Below are positions 16,670-25,196 of a DNA stretch of 60,797 bases, piece after piece. Under the pieces are notes generated by a model. That model was given only the letters and a program-made list of their open reading frames with translations, ran no database searches and was not told the origin of the DNA. This stretch comes from Paenibacillus farraposensis (lineage in GTDB: Bacteria > Bacillota > Bacilli > Paenibacillales > Paenibacillaceae): assembly GCF_020736845.1 (NCBI RefSeq), contig NZ_JAFFQR010000112.1, positions 694,719 to 755,515 of the forward strand, in the 5' to 3' direction. The stretch's first letter is position 1. Each line of letters opens with the position of its first letter. The position numbers and the translations under genes are program-made.

Positions 16670-18329
16670 ATTCCCACCCCAGTTCTGCAACGATGCCCAT
16701 AAGCACCAAGTAATCAAAGCGTTCGTTTTTAGCTGTTGGTGGCAACTCAGCAAAAACCGGATCATCCTGCAATTGTGCGTCCACCTCGGCAACCACCCGG
16801 CGCAGGACCTTATCAAACTCCGATGGACTGCGCTTGCCCGGTGCTGACAATGTACTTGTACCTCCATCATGCCCAGCGACCACCATAGCCCCTATAGCTG
16901 CATACAGTGCCATAGAACGGGCATCTTTAACCGATAGCCTGTTGCCCCTCGGGTGGTTGTGAGCAAGCACTAGGCTACCAGCAGGAACGCTAAAGAGCAT
17001 ATCCTGCACTTTAGGTGTGAAAGGCACTTTGTCCTTACTGCCCGTAACCCTCGCTATCTCCTTGCCATCGAAATCAGCCAACGACAAATAGCCCTTACCA
17101 GTCTTGGAGCCCTCCCGCACCAGTTCTCGGCTAATGTCTGCTATTTTGTCAGCAGCAGCCGGTGATACATTAGGGATATCCACGTGATAAGAAGCTTTAG
17201 GATTGTATGGCCTGTTTGGTATGTCCTCTAACTCAGGCGCAGCCGTTTTAACATCGTTATTGTTTGGTTCGACTGGCTTGATCGGCTCAGTCACACGGTC
17301 AGTAGCAGGAACATTTTCCTTGGCCCACTGCTCATAGGTCATGTCGCCGGGAACAGCCTGATTCTTGCCGTCCTCGTCCCGTGCTATGCGTTCCTGTACG
17401 TTGTCCTCGTAATGAGGAATCGTTGTGGAGCGGCAATAAGCATGCAATGGTGGGTAATTTACTCCTACCTCTGCCTCGCTAATGGCGAATATCTCTCCAT
17501 CCATGTGACGGCAGATACTTGATGTGCGTTTATCCAGGGTAGCCGTAAACTTGTATTGCTCCACGCCCAGTTCCTTATAAGCATCCATACGGGATTGACC
17601 AGCGAAGTAGGCTGATTCAGTTTGTATGATCCGTGCTGCAGCTGATCGGGAAACACCCATACGGTCAGATAAGGCGTTAATCATCTTGTCCGGTGTATCA
17701 CCGCGTATCATGCCTTGTGTAAGCACGGTTTGAAGCTCATGAACCAACTTATCACGGTCTTTCCAGATCCGCGCAGAGAAGTTTGAACCATCCGCTGCCC
17801 AAGGTTTCGATATGACCGCTTCAATCTGCCGCTTGTCCAACTTGGAGAATGCGACGCCCAGCCCGGTGCCTTTATGGAGCTCAAACACAGAATGATAGTA
17901 ACCATCCTTGTATATATCGCCCATAAGCTCTTTAGCGCCTGCCTGACGCTTTCCAGTTAGTACCTCGACATGCTGGCGCATCTGCATCTGTAGAGCCTCC
18001 AAGCGGGTCATGCGAACGCGTATGGATGCATTCTCAAGCTCTTTCATCCAACGCTGATCAACCGCATTTTCTCGGCCTGCCTTGATATAGTCCTCGACGG
18101 TCCATTTGAACTCTTTGAGCTCGCCAGCTTTGAGCACTTGACGCGCTTCCGCTAGGCTGATCTCGTTATTCTTAGCAAACCGCTGGTAGAACACGTCAAT
18201 ATCTTTTTGGATGGATGCGTTAGCCTTGGCATACTCAATCTCCATCTTCCGGACATAAGCATCGCCTTTGCCTAATAACGCCTCATTGAGGGTATCCATG
18301 CGTTTAGACCAGTATTCCTCGGACCTCAT
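16623..18329 (-). CDS. MuF/SPP1 gp7-like head protein fused to a JAMM (RadC-like) domain
   Basis: A 568-residue protein. Residues ~1-310 are the minor head morphogenesis protein: a helical N-terminus, then the MuF signature ATLDKRTSSICRHMDG and GVNYPPLHAYCRSTTIP. After a Pro/Asn-rich linker (~310-380), residues ~395-520 form a separate domain with AHNHPRGNRLSVKD, which fits the JAMM metal site H-x-H-x(7)-S-x-x-D of JAB/RadC-type proteins. The start overlaps the portal stop by 4 nt. A few copies enter the capsid in SPP1. The extra domain may be an injected peptidase. Confidence 0.85.
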   Translation of the reverse strand: MRSEEYWSKRMDTLNEALLGKGDAYVRKMEIEYAKANASIQKDIDVFYQRFAKNNEISLAEARQVLKAGELKEFKWTVEDYIKAGRENAVDQRWMKELENASIRVRMTRLEALQMQMRQHVEVLTGKRQAGAKELMGDIYKDGYYHSVFELHKGTGLGVAFSKLDKRQIEAVISKPWAADGSNFSARIWKDRDKLVHELQTVLTQGMIRGDTPDKMINALSDRMGVSRSAAARIIQTESAYFAGQSRMDAYKELGVEQYKFTATLDKRTSSICRHMDGEIFAISEAEVGVNYPPLHAYCRSTTIPHYEDNVQERIARDEDGKNQAVPGDMTYEQWAKENVPATDRVTEPIKPVEPNNNDVKTAAPELEDIPNRPYNPKASYHVDIPNVSPAAADKIADISRELVREGSKTGKGYLSLADFDGKEIARVTGSKDKVPFTPKVQDMLFSVPAGSLVLAHNHPRGNRLSVKDARSMALYAAIGAMVVAGHDGGTSTLSAPGKRSPSEFDKVLRRVVAEVDAQLQDDPVFAELPPTAKNERFDYLVLMGIVAELGWEYAEDYEAARDGNRFR

Positions 18330-19798
18330 GACTGTTCAGCCTGCTTTTGCTCTGTCTCAGGAGGATTGCCTCCTGTACCACCGTATGCCTGGTCTGGATT
18401 ATTGCCAATTGGCTCAGATTCTTCTTCTTTCTTTCTTTCCATTTCCTCCTGAGTGTTGGTCGTCCAAGGATGGTTGGCAATAATCGTTTCCATAGATTCA
18501 ATCCCCACGCTGTTCTTAGCATTTGTTATCGCTTCTGTTTCGTTAATGAGGACATCTCGATTAAATATAAAATCAACTTCATATTTTGAATAGTCATTGC
18601 CTGTCGTATTGGCAAGATGCTGGTCTACAAACCACAAAAGCTGTTCCATAGAAGCTTGAAACTCTGTCTCTATGGTGTTTGCATCCATATCAAGGTCATT
18701 ATAAGCAAACTTGATGGCTTGTCCTGATTTGTCCCCTTTAAAGTCTTCCGATTGAGTATCCATGCCACGCCCAAACTCATATATCGCCTTCCGTAGCATA
18801 GTTACGTGGTTAACAAACGCTTCTGTATCAATGTCAAGGCTGAGAGTATCTACACCGCCTGGATCCCTTACCTTAATCACACGTAACTGAGACAGATTAC
18901 GCCGCATTTCACCCACATCTGTACCATCGTAGTTCTTAATGACATAAATGCTGTTGGGTAAATCCTCCAAGTTATTGGCGTTCTCCGACATACGTTTATC
19001 GTAATCATCAACAAGTGTCTTGAGTATTTCCACTAACGGCATTTCTTCGTCATTGTACTTAAATGGGACGAACGGTACGCGCTCCCAGTTCAATTTCTCC
19101 TGCCCGTTCTTCGTTTGCGCCGTGAAGTGCTCTTTTAATTCCTCGTAAAGCATAAGATCGGGGCTAATTGTAGTATCCTGTACCCACTTCATCACACCGT
19201 CAGTACCCCATAGCTCTACAATATGAACAGTCTTTTTCGTCTTGGCCTCATAGACTTCCATCGGATAGAATCGGATCATCTTGTCTAACTCCGTATGGGC
19301 GCCATCTTTCCACAGCGGTATACACTGTTCTGACGGAATCACCTTAAAGCTCAACTCACATTTTTCGGAATAGTAGACTTGCAGCCAGCCGATACCTTTA
19401 TTAATAGCGTTTTTCCCAAGATTCTTGAGTTGACGCAAGAATGGTTTGCCAAAGAAACTATCTAATTGTTTTTTGTATTCGTCCGGGCCATCTGTTTGTA
19501 TGCTGATAGGCTTAGATAATAAATACCCGGTCTTTTGGTCAACTAACTTCCGGACGAATCCGTGAACCAATTTATTGTTAGCCAGGTTCTTAGCTTCGAC
19601 TTGGGCGCCACCCTCTCCGATGATATATCGTTTGTGTTTAAGTATCTCTGTCTGGTTACGGTAGTAAGCTTCCCCCGTTAGCATCCATTGATAACGTTGT
19701 GAGAGTTTGAAGTCGTTAACCTCTTGCTGCGCTATCTCTCGGTTGGTCATAGGAGCATTCTTATCGAGGTTGTACATTATTTCTTCTGCTAATGTCAT
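18326..19798 (-). CDS. Portal protein (SPP1 gp6 family)
   Basis: A 490-residue portal. Characteristic segments are the N-terminal YRNQTEILKHKRYIIGEGGA, NKLVHGFVRKLVDQKTGYLL near residue 75, the mid region WERVPFVPFKYNDEEMPLVE, and SEDFKGDKSGQAIKFAYNDL near residue 320. It forms the dodecameric DNA gate of the head. The C-terminus is Glu/Gln-rich. Confidence 0.95.
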   Translation of the reverse strand: MTLAEEIMYNLDKNAPMTNREIAQQEVNDFKLSQRYQWMLTGEAYYRNQTEILKHKRYIIGEGGAQVEAKNLANNKLVHGFVRKLVDQKTGYLLSKPISIQTDGPDEYKKQLDSFFGKPFLRQLKNLGKNAINKGIGWLQVYYSEKCELSFKVIPSEQCIPLWKDGAHTELDKMIRFYPMEVYEAKTKKTVHIVELWGTDGVMKWVQDTTISPDLMLYEELKEHFTAQTKNGQEKLNWERVPFVPFKYNDEEMPLVEILKTLVDDYDKRMSENANNLEDLPNSIYVIKNYDGTDVGEMRRNLSQLRVIKVRDPGGVDTLSLDIDTEAFVNHVTMLRKAIYEFGRGMDTQSEDFKGDKSGQAIKFAYNDLDMDANTIETEFQASMEQLLWFVDQHLANTTGNDYSKYEVDFIFNRDVLINETEAITNAKNSVGIESMETIIANHPWTTNTQEEMERKKEEESEPIGNNPDQAYGGTGGNPPETEQKQAEQS

Positions 19799-19813
19799 AG
19801 TGTCCTCCTTCCT

Positions 19814-21049
19814 CTAAAACTCAAATGTAGGTCCTTTACGCATTCCCTCTACGGCATACCGAAGTGCGGCCATTGCATCATCAAAAAAATTGACTGGTTC
19901 ATCTGTATAGGTGTTTGTCTTAGAATCATGTTTCCACTTCCACTGCTGCATTTCCTTAATCGTGTTCGAGCAGCTTGGATGGATGTGTATCTTATGTTTT
20001 TTGAGCCAGTCAATTTGAGCGTTTACGCTACCCGGTTCCTTGACTACGGCACTAGCCTTGTACCCTGCATTACGCCAAGTCTTGATGCGGTCAGGCTCGG
20101 CAGAATCGCAATACATTGGTATCCGCTTATCCAACTTCCCGTCAGCTAAGGCTATGATTTCGCCCGTATCTTTCTCATGTACGTATATTTCGTTGCAAAT
20201 AAAAATCTCACCATCTTTGAATCCGACAGTGAGAATCGCGTTCGCATGATTGAAACCAAAGTCCTGCCCGAATGTCATACTATCGAACATGGCGAACGAT
20301 GTATCAAAATCATGCACTGTATAGTTAGACAAGATTGTTCCCCCTAATTCGCCCCATTCACCAAGACCATAAATCTTATATCCGTCTGGGTCCCGTTCTT
20401 TACGGAGCATCATACGGCGGTGGTAAGCATCATCAATGAATCGGTTCATCAGGTACGTGCTATGGTTCGTTATAATATCCTCGTGCTCAGTGTCAAAGTA
20501 TTTTCCCTTGATCCAGTGAGTGGCGGATACTGGGTTAAATGTGAACGTCATCTGATAATAGAGATTTGGGTTATCCAATATCCCACGGAGCCGGTCATCT
20601 AATATATCAATGTCCGATTCTTGGAGCTCAGTTGCTTCCTCGACCCAAATCCAAGTCAGCTTACCATGAGCAAAGTTGATTGATTTTAATTTTTCCCGGT
20701 CCCTGGCATCGTTAACACCACGGAAAATGACTTCATTGCCAGTAGACTTATGTTTTATACTTAACCGCGATTGGGGCATGTCCCAATAATCATCTACTTG
20801 GTCCCCGTAGATGCGATTAATTGCAGCCTGTAGTTCAGCGTATGTGCTGTTTCGGTTAGTGTCATTGACCTTTCGGATACAAAGAAGGTTGGCGCCCTTA
20901 TACCGCGAATCTGAAAGCTTGATAACGTAATCTTGAGCCACATTCACCGATTTGCCAGAACCAGCAGATCCCTTGAAGACTCTATAGCGTTTACGAGTGA
21001 GGTTCATATCCTTGAAATTCGGGTTGAACGAGACAGTTACGGCACTCAT
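19814..21049 (-). CDS. terL: Terminase large subunit
   Basis: A 411-residue packaging motor. The ATPase P-loop-like motif FKGSAGSGKSVNVAQ lies near residue 25, the Walker B/coupling region WIWVEEATELQESDIDIL near residue 135, and the nuclease domain starts around FGQDFGFNHANAILTVGF near residue 240 with an acidic pair at FFDDAMAALRYA. It is of the PBSX/SPP1 terminase type and starts 4 nt inside the small subunit. Confidence 0.95.
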   Translation of the reverse strand: MSAVTVSFNPNFKDMNLTRKRYRVFKGSAGSGKSVNVAQDYVIKLSDSRYKGANLLCIRKVNDTNRNSTYAELQAAINRIYGDQVDDYWDMPQSRLSIKHKSTGNEVIFRGVNDARDREKLKSINFAHGKLTWIWVEEATELQESDIDILDDRLRGILDNPNLYYQMTFTFNPVSATHWIKGKYFDTEHEDIITNHSTYLMNRFIDDAYHRRMMLRKERDPDGYKIYGLGEWGELGGTILSNYTVHDFDTSFAMFDSMTFGQDFGFNHANAILTVGFKDGEIFICNEIYVHEKDTGEIIALADGKLDKRIPMYCDSAEPDRIKTWRNAGYKASAVVKEPGSVNAQIDWLKKHKIHIHPSCSNTIKEMQQWKWKHDSKTNTYTDEPVNFFDDAMAALRYAVEGMRKGPTFEF

Positions 21050-21795
21050 GACCCATCACCATAATCAACGATAATGTGAATAGGCTCTTTCTTTTCTGGT
21101 CCGTCCATCTTCTCGACTTCGCCCTTCAGCTTCTTGATCCGCAGTTGCTGTTCCTTGTCGGCATAACCAAGGCGACACATTTCCTCATACCGCTTAATGA
21201 GTCCTTGTAATGTGGTCATAGCGCGGCTCTGAGCATTCATAAAAGCAGCATGTTTATCCCAGGCATGTTGGTATTCCCACTTCTCAGATCCACCAAAAGC
21301 GTTATCGGCAGATTCGGTCATCACCTTGGTCACGTCTTCCTTATCCTCAACGTACATAATTGGCTGAGCAGCTATAATCGCAGTATATTGGATCATGATG
21401 TTGTCCCAAATCATATCAAGCGGCTCACGTTCTGCTATATGCTCCATGATCTCTACAGTTCTTTGTGGGAAGTATTTACGAAAGAACCCATGCGTCACAG
21501 CCTTGTCGTTGCCATAGGGACCACCAGAACCGCCACTATTACCCACCGCGTTCTTGTTGCCTTTAGGAGCTCCATGGCCCGCAGCGTTCCGGTTCCCCTT
21601 TGGCGGCCCGCGTCTTTTTTGGGATGCATCTTTACCGTTGGACGCATCTTTTGTGGATTCGGATGCATCTTTATCCCAACCTTGCCGCTGTTTCCGACTC
21701 TTGATTGTGGGATATTTGATACCATGCTTATCAGCTAGGTCGGTTAAGGAGATATCCGTTGTTTCGTATTCTTCTCTAATTGCTGACCAATCCAT
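21046..21795 (-). CDS. terS: Terminase small subunit
   Basis: A 249-residue protein with an N-terminal helix-turn-helix (LTDLADKHGIKYPTIKSRKQ) and a Gly/Asn/Lys-rich linker (GPPKGNRNAAGHGAPKGNKN), features of PBSX-family small terminases. The C-terminal half is helical and probably oligomerises. It recognises phage DNA at the packaging site, likely near this gene. The long GNKN linker also resembles stretches in other Firmicute TerS proteins. Confidence 0.9.
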   Translation of the reverse strand: MDWSAIREEYETTDISLTDLADKHGIKYPTIKSRKQRQGWDKDASESTKDASNGKDASQKRRGPPKGNRNAAGHGAPKGNKNAVGNSGGSGGPYGNDKAVTHGFFRKYFPQRTVEIMEHIAEREPLDMIWDNIMIQYTAIIAAQPIMYVEDKEDVTKVMTESADNAFGGSEKWEYQHAWDKHAAFMNAQSRAMTTLQGLIKRYEEMCRLGYADKEQQLRIKKLKGEVEKMDGPEKKEPIHIIVDYGDGS

Positions 21796-21875
21796 GACTA
21801 CATTTCACCACCCCCGGTTGGTTATTTGAGTTGGTTTTGCGCTATTGTGGAGAATCAAGAGGTTTGCCGATCTTC

Positions 21876-22088
21876 CTACCGATTAAGCGCTGCTGCCCCT
21901 TCAAACATTCGCTCATATGCCTGCTCGTATTTGGTTACAACAGCTTCCAAGCCTTCTATAGCCTTCTTCCTTCGAAGTTCATTTCTCCATTGCCATACGC
22001 TTAGCGATATGCCTGTGAGCGCCAAGACGATTAATAGTATTTGGATAATCGTTTCTGGTAGTACTACAACGACATAATTATGTCCCAA
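21876..22088 (-). CDS. Single-pass membrane protein upstream of terS
   Basis: About 70 residues with one transmembrane segment (IIQILLIVLALTGISLSVWQ) and a basic then amphipathic tail (RNELRRKKAIEGLEAVVTKY). The best start is TTG at 22088 after AAAGGGGG. A longer TTG start at 22112 lies inside the terminator of the gene before. It may be a small holin-like or envelope protein. No family recognised. Confidence 0.55.
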   Translation of the reverse strand: MGHNYVVVVLPETIIQILLIVLALTGISLSVWQWRNELRRKKAIEGLEAVVTKYEQAYERMFEGAAALNR

Positions 22089-22114
22089 AATTTCATATCC
22101 CCCTTTCGGCAAAA

Positions 22115-22140
22115 TAAAAAAGCCGCCTATTGGCGACTAC
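22115..22140 (-). terminator. Terminator after the 22137 gene
   Basis: On the minus strand GTCGCC and GGCGGC pair across AATA and are followed by six T. It overlaps the stop of the DNA-binding protein gene, which therefore sits in its own transcription unit between two terminators. Confidence 0.8.
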
Positions 22141-22616
22141 GAAATATATTCATTTTCAGGCGGCTTCGGCTTCAGCCATTCACCTTGCTCATTGATGAAT
22201 GCATCTTTGTAGCGGCCTGATTCCAACTGTCTTATTATATCCTCTTCTTTAGCTACCAGTATTTTAGCAAGCTGAGTAACAGTATAGTATTCACTACTTT
22301 TGTAGTCCAACTGTATAGGAACCGCCATTTCGTACAACACGTTCAGAAATTCATTAAACGTCAACTTGCCCATGTTACTTATTCCTGAATAATAAGACGG
22401 TTTATAGTTGGCAAATTCTCGAAATGATTTTCCTTGAAACTCTTTCGCCAAGGCGTTACTAAGACGTACGCTCATGAGATTACCGAACCTTGTCTTAAAG
22501 TTCATTTTTTCCATTTTAGCATATTTTGCTTTGAATGCGATTATTTTTACAAGAGGCAAGTATTTGCGATTACCCTCTTTCAAACGCATTCTAAATTGTT
22601 CACGATCCATTATCAT
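22137..22616 (-). CDS. Predicted DNA-binding protein, isolated transcription unit
   Basis: About 159 residues. The first two thirds are basic and helical with no recognised domain (KYLPLVKIIAFKAKYAKMEK). The end is a winged or MerR-like helix-turn-helix (EYYTVTQLAKILVAKEEDII then QLESGRYKDAFINEQGEWLK). Several ATG codons lie close together, and 22616 was chosen for its distance from AGAGG. It lies between the structured non-coding block and the terminase genes, flanked by terminators, so it is probably regulated separately from the late operon. Confidence 0.65.
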   Translation of the reverse strand: MIMDREQFRMRLKEGNRKYLPLVKIIAFKAKYAKMEKMNFKTRFGNLMSVRLSNALAKEFQGKSFREFANYKPSYYSGISNMGKLTFNEFLNVLYEMAVPIQLDYKSSEYYTVTQLAKILVAKEEDIIRQLESGRYKDAFINEQGEWLKPKPPENEYIS

Positions 22617-22691
22617 CGGCTGTACCATCCTCTAAGGCGTGTTTAACCGACATTTTACAGCACGTTTCTTATAATCGTAAACAGATATTAA

Positions 22692-22732
22692 GACACACAG
22701 CGGAATCGAACCGCTATAATCCTGTATGTGTC
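22692..22732 (-). other. tRNA-like acceptor plus T-arm minihelix
   Basis: On the minus strand GACACAT and GTGTGTC make a 7-bp acceptor-like stem (last pair T-G). Inside it AGCGG-TTCGATT-CCGCT is a perfect 5-bp T-arm with a consensus T-loop. Only ten bases replace the D and anticodon arms, and no CCA follows. It is not a complete tRNA. It may be a tRNA relic or a tRNA-like element. Confidence 0.6.
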
Positions 22733-22740
22733 ATAAACGC

Positions 22741-22765
22741 AAAAAAGCGGCGGTTTCCCGTCGCT
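22741..22765 (-). terminator. Terminator of the early region/structured RNA
   Basis: On the minus strand AGCGACGG-GAAA-CCGCCGCT forms a GNRA-capped stem with one mismatch, followed by TTTTTT. It ends transcripts coming from the early genes or from the structured block. Confidence 0.85.
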
Positions 22766-23057
22766 CTCTCACTTATATTTTAACGGTAATTATTTCACAG
22801 CGTTTACCGTTAATCGCTATAGTCCGCATTACGTGCGGAACAGTCTGCCGCCCTTATTGATGGGGTCTTATTACCCTCTTTACGGCTGTCTCAAATTTAT
22901 TGGTAATTAGTTTCGATGTAGGCGAGGCGTGTATCGCGGCCTTGCGTCTATTCCGCCACTACATCATTGGATAATCTTCCTTTAAACTATAAGATAACAA
23001 TCATTTATAGGTTATCCCTATATATAGGTGGCATTTGCCCCACAAAAAACAGGTGTT

Positions 23058-23579
23058 TTAGGCTAAAAATAGATTGTTGTTGCGGTTTTCTTGAATTTTT
23101 TCTTTTGCCCGCTTTAATAGTGTTGATATATTTCCTCTAGATAATCCCAAAACATCCGCAATATAGGAATGAGGCATACAGTGACCGTAAGAGAGAAGGA
23201 AGCAATCTCTTTCTAAATCCGTCAGGACCCTTAGGGCTTCCTCAATTACAAAGTAATCACTATCAGTCAGATTGCTCGGGCTTCCGGCTTTAGAATTACT
23301 AACGTATGCCTGCATGCGTAATGGATCTACTGGCCGTTCACGTTGGTAAGCTGCAAGTCTCTCTACCCCTCGTTTGTTCCCCGGCCTCCTGCCTGTCGCA
23401 AGCCACTCTTCCACGAACTCACAGTCCGATATCATGCCCGATATGGCCTTTTTATCGTCCGCGTCAGCCTTCTTATACAGCCTTGCAGCTATATTCCTTG
23501 ACTTACGGTAATTCAGCGCTGTAGCCCCTCCTAAGTCCTGCACAATAGGCGTCTGTTCCGTATCTTCTTCCGGTATCAT
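23058..23579 (-). CDS. Sigma-70 region 4-like late regulator
   Basis: A 173-residue protein whose C-terminal third is a sigma region 4-type helix-turn-helix: IEEALRVLTDLERDCFLLSY, then SYIADVLGLSRGNISTLLKR and AKEKIQENR. The N-terminal part is basic. Such proteins (ArpU/positive control factor type) end the early region of many Firmicute phages and turn on late genes. Its place just before the terminase region supports this. Confidence 0.82.
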   Translation of the reverse strand: MIPEEDTEQTPIVQDLGGATALNYRKSRNIAARLYKKADADDKKAISGMISDCEFVEEWLATGRRPGNKRGVERLAAYQRERPVDPLRMQAYVSNSKAGSPSNLTDSDYFVIEEALRVLTDLERDCFLLSYGHCMPHSYIADVLGLSRGNISTLLKRAKEKIQENRNNNLFLA

Positions 23580-23580
23580 G

Positions 23581-23817
23581 TTAACGCCTCCTTATTTGTA
23601 CTATTTCCATCAATTCGAACAAATCCATCTGACCACTGCCGGCAAACTCGCTAGAATCCTGTATAAGACCATCATCCAGCCACTTACGCGGCGCCTGCTG
23701 TTGGTAATGAGGCCAAATAGGTTCGCCTTCGATGGATCGGGTAGCATTCACCTTTTCCGCCTTAGCTGTCCATACCCAATGTGTAGATGCGGTCACTCTA
23801 TCGTTGTTATCTGCCAT
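23581..23817 (-). CDS. Small early protein with a sliding-clamp-like QMDLF motif
   Basis: Seventy-eight residues, Trp-rich at the front (TASTHWVWTAKAEKVNATRS) and ending GSGQMDLFELMEIVQIRRR. QMDLF fits the bacterial beta-clamp binding pentapeptide Q-hydrophobic-(S/D/T)-L-F. The gene directly precedes the sigma-like regulator. The function is unknown. The motif suggests contact with the host replisome. Confidence 0.65.
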   Translation of the reverse strand: MADNNDRVTASTHWVWTAKAEKVNATRSIEGEPIWPHYQQQAPRKWLDDGLIQDSSEFAGSGQMDLFELMEIVQIRRR

Positions 23818-23859
23818 ATTTAATCCTCACCTCGCTTGGCTGCATCTATTAAGCGTGGT

Positions 23860-24078
23860 TTATTCATGTGCTAACACACCCTGTACCCAATTACGGAATG
23901 TATCCCACTTGGACCATTTTGGATTCCCAAGACTGTAGTCTCTCTTGACAGTTACCCATTGAACGTAGGCCGTGCCTGATTCCCGTGTCTGAATTTGCAA
24001 CACTTTACGCCATGTCTCACTTTTTCCAAGCTTTCCCCAGTAGATTGTTCCTACCTGTATATGTGGTTTATCTGTCAT
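23860..24078 (-). CDS. Hypothetical early phage protein
   Basis: Seventy-two residues with many aromatic residues and a beta-like pattern (IQVGTIYWGKLGKSETWRKV, SGTAYVQWVTVKRDY). It overlaps the 3' end of the preceding 98-residue gene by 11 nt. No family recognised. Confidence 0.65.
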   Translation of the reverse strand: MTDKPHIQVGTIYWGKLGKSETWRKVLQIQTRESGTAYVQWVTVKRDYSLGNPKWSKWDTFRNWVQGVLAHE

Positions 24079-24364
24079 TGTTGTTTCTCCCCCTTTGTAT
24101 TCCGGTGAGCACTCCCAGCAAATAGGCTGCCGTTAACCGCTCGTCTCCACTTGCGCACTCTATTACTTGGTATTCACCCAAACCCATATCCGCATATAGA
24201 CAATAGATAATCTTCGGTTTATGGAAGAAGCCTCTTTTTATCGTTTCGCATTCAATTATTAGTTTTCGTTCCCCTATCTGTTCATTGACTTCACATAGAT
24301 ATCCGTACAGTTCGCTATTTGAATCTATATTGGTTTCAAAATGTCCATAAGTGAAAACTGCCAT
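24068..24364 (-). CDS. Hypothetical early phage protein
   Basis: Ninety-eight residues, alpha/beta in pattern (NSELYGYLCEVNEQIGERKL, IIYCLYADMGLGEYQVIECA), preceded by GAGGATATATAG. It lies in the tightly packed early operon. No family recognised. Confidence 0.65.
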   Translation of the reverse strand: MAVFTYGHFETNIDSNSELYGYLCEVNEQIGERKLIIECETIKRGFFHKPKIIYCLYADMGLGEYQVIECASGDERLTAAYLLGVLTGIQRGRNNNDR

Positions 24365-24377
24365 CTATATATCCTCC

Positions 24378-24551
24378 TCAAAGTATCCTTGCATTAGTGA
24401 TTTTTAGAATAATAATCACTATCCACATAACAGGCCATAAAAAGATGCACTTAACCGTGTTGCTAAAATCATCTATCAACATCACAATACACAAATTGAT
24501 AATGCCTAGTGCCATATAAATAGCAGCAGTCCAAAGTATTATGTTTAGCAT
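24378..24551 (-). CDS. Small two-helix membrane protein
   Basis: A 57-residue frame starting at an ATG 6 bases after GGGAGGA. Two hydrophobic segments (IILWTAAIYMALGIINLCIV and IFLWPVMWIVIIILKI) are joined by a short polar loop (DDFSNTVKC). It is probably an inner-membrane protein of the early operon. The function is unknown. Confidence 0.65.
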   Translation of the reverse strand: MLNIILWTAAIYMALGIINLCIVMLIDDFSNTVKCIFLWPVMWIVIIILKITNARIL

Positions 24552-24584
24552 GTTATATCCTCCCTTAGTGGGTGCAGGTGTTAC

Positions 24585-25016
24585 CTACACCCTGCTTGAT
24601 AATGTCATATGAGCAGCTTCTGCTCTCTGGCGAGGCGTGGCGGTTAAAAGCCATGAGACTCCTACAGGGTCCAAGCAGCAATCACTACTCCAAAAAACAC
24701 CTGCGTCCATAATGGCAACCAGTTTATTCACATAGCCCTCTGCATCTACCTCTATAGCCTTTGCCTGTACCTCCAGAGAGGCGGCAGGATCAGCGCAGTA
24801 GTTTGTGGAGTCTGTCCATGCCTCTTCTGCTGTAGCTCTCCACTTTGCTTTTTTCCAGTCTCCTGTGAGCGGGTGAGTGTTGTACGTTCCGAAATCACCG
24901 ATTATTACTACACGCGAATCCGTGTCGCGACTACATTCCCGTGCGTTATAAACCAACTCCGCCAGCACCCGGTTAAGCTGCTGGTCTGTCATATCCAACA
25001 TATCTATATTTTTCAT
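24585..25016 (-). CDS. Hypothetical phage protein, ABA-sandwich/BC1872-like
   Basis: A 143-residue protein opening MLDMTDQQLNRVLAELVYNA and closing SWLLTATPRQRAEAAHMTL. This order (short N-terminal helix, variable centre, C-terminal helix after TPRQRAEAA) resembles the ABA-sandwich proteins common in Firmicute phages, of which 32107-32529 is a clearer example. The assignment is tentative. The role is unknown. Confidence 0.6.
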   Translation of the reverse strand: MKNIDMLDMTDQQLNRVLAELVYNARECSRDTDSRVVIIGDFGTYNTHPLTGDWKKAKWRATAEEAWTDSTNYCADPAASLEVQAKAIEVDAEGYVNKLVAIMDAGVFWSSDCCLDPVGVSWLLTATPRQRAEAAHMTLSSRV

Positions 25017-25171
25017 TTTTTTCTCAGCTCCACATTGGGTTTATATTTTTGTTTGACCAGTGAATAAGCAGAATTAGCAACTTTTCTTATCCATTCCTGG
25101 TTGATTGCTATTTCCTCATCTGACATTTCAGTTATCTCGTCCAGTGCTTTGAGCACTTCATATTTTTTCAC
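25013..25171 (-). CDS. Small helical early protein
   Basis: About 52 residues (YEVLKALDEITEMSDEEIAI to YKPNVELRKK), probably starting at GTG 25171 nine bases after GGAAGG. An in-frame ATG lies upstream at 25180. It overlaps the next gene by 4 nt. Its helical, charged sequence gives no clue to function. Confidence 0.55.
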   Translation of the reverse strand: MKKYEVLKALDEITEMSDEEIAINQEWIRKVANSAYSLVKQKYKPNVELRKK

Positions 25172-25196
25172 ATCTATCATCCTTCCCTGTATTGGT

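Larger units (their letters stand above)
22640..23057 (-). ncRNA. Structured non-coding block between late regulator and terminase genes
   Basis: About 420 bases without a convincing gene but rich in hairpins on the minus strand: an arm GATGTAG/CTACATC (22915-22965) enclosing the tRNA-Leu D-arm-like segment GTGGCGGAATAGACGC; TCCGCA/TGCGGA (22823-22839); TAACGGTAA/TTACCGTTA (22781-22812); a rho-independent terminator (22741-22765); and a T-arm/acceptor-like minihelix (22692-22732). The arrangement suggests a structured transcript ending at the terminator, or a packaging/regulatory region. The RNA call is an inference. Confidence 0.45.

Noticed and set aside
22692..22732. Complete tRNA gene
   Set aside because: It has only acceptor and T-arm. 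There is no room for D and anticodon arms and no pairing partner in range.
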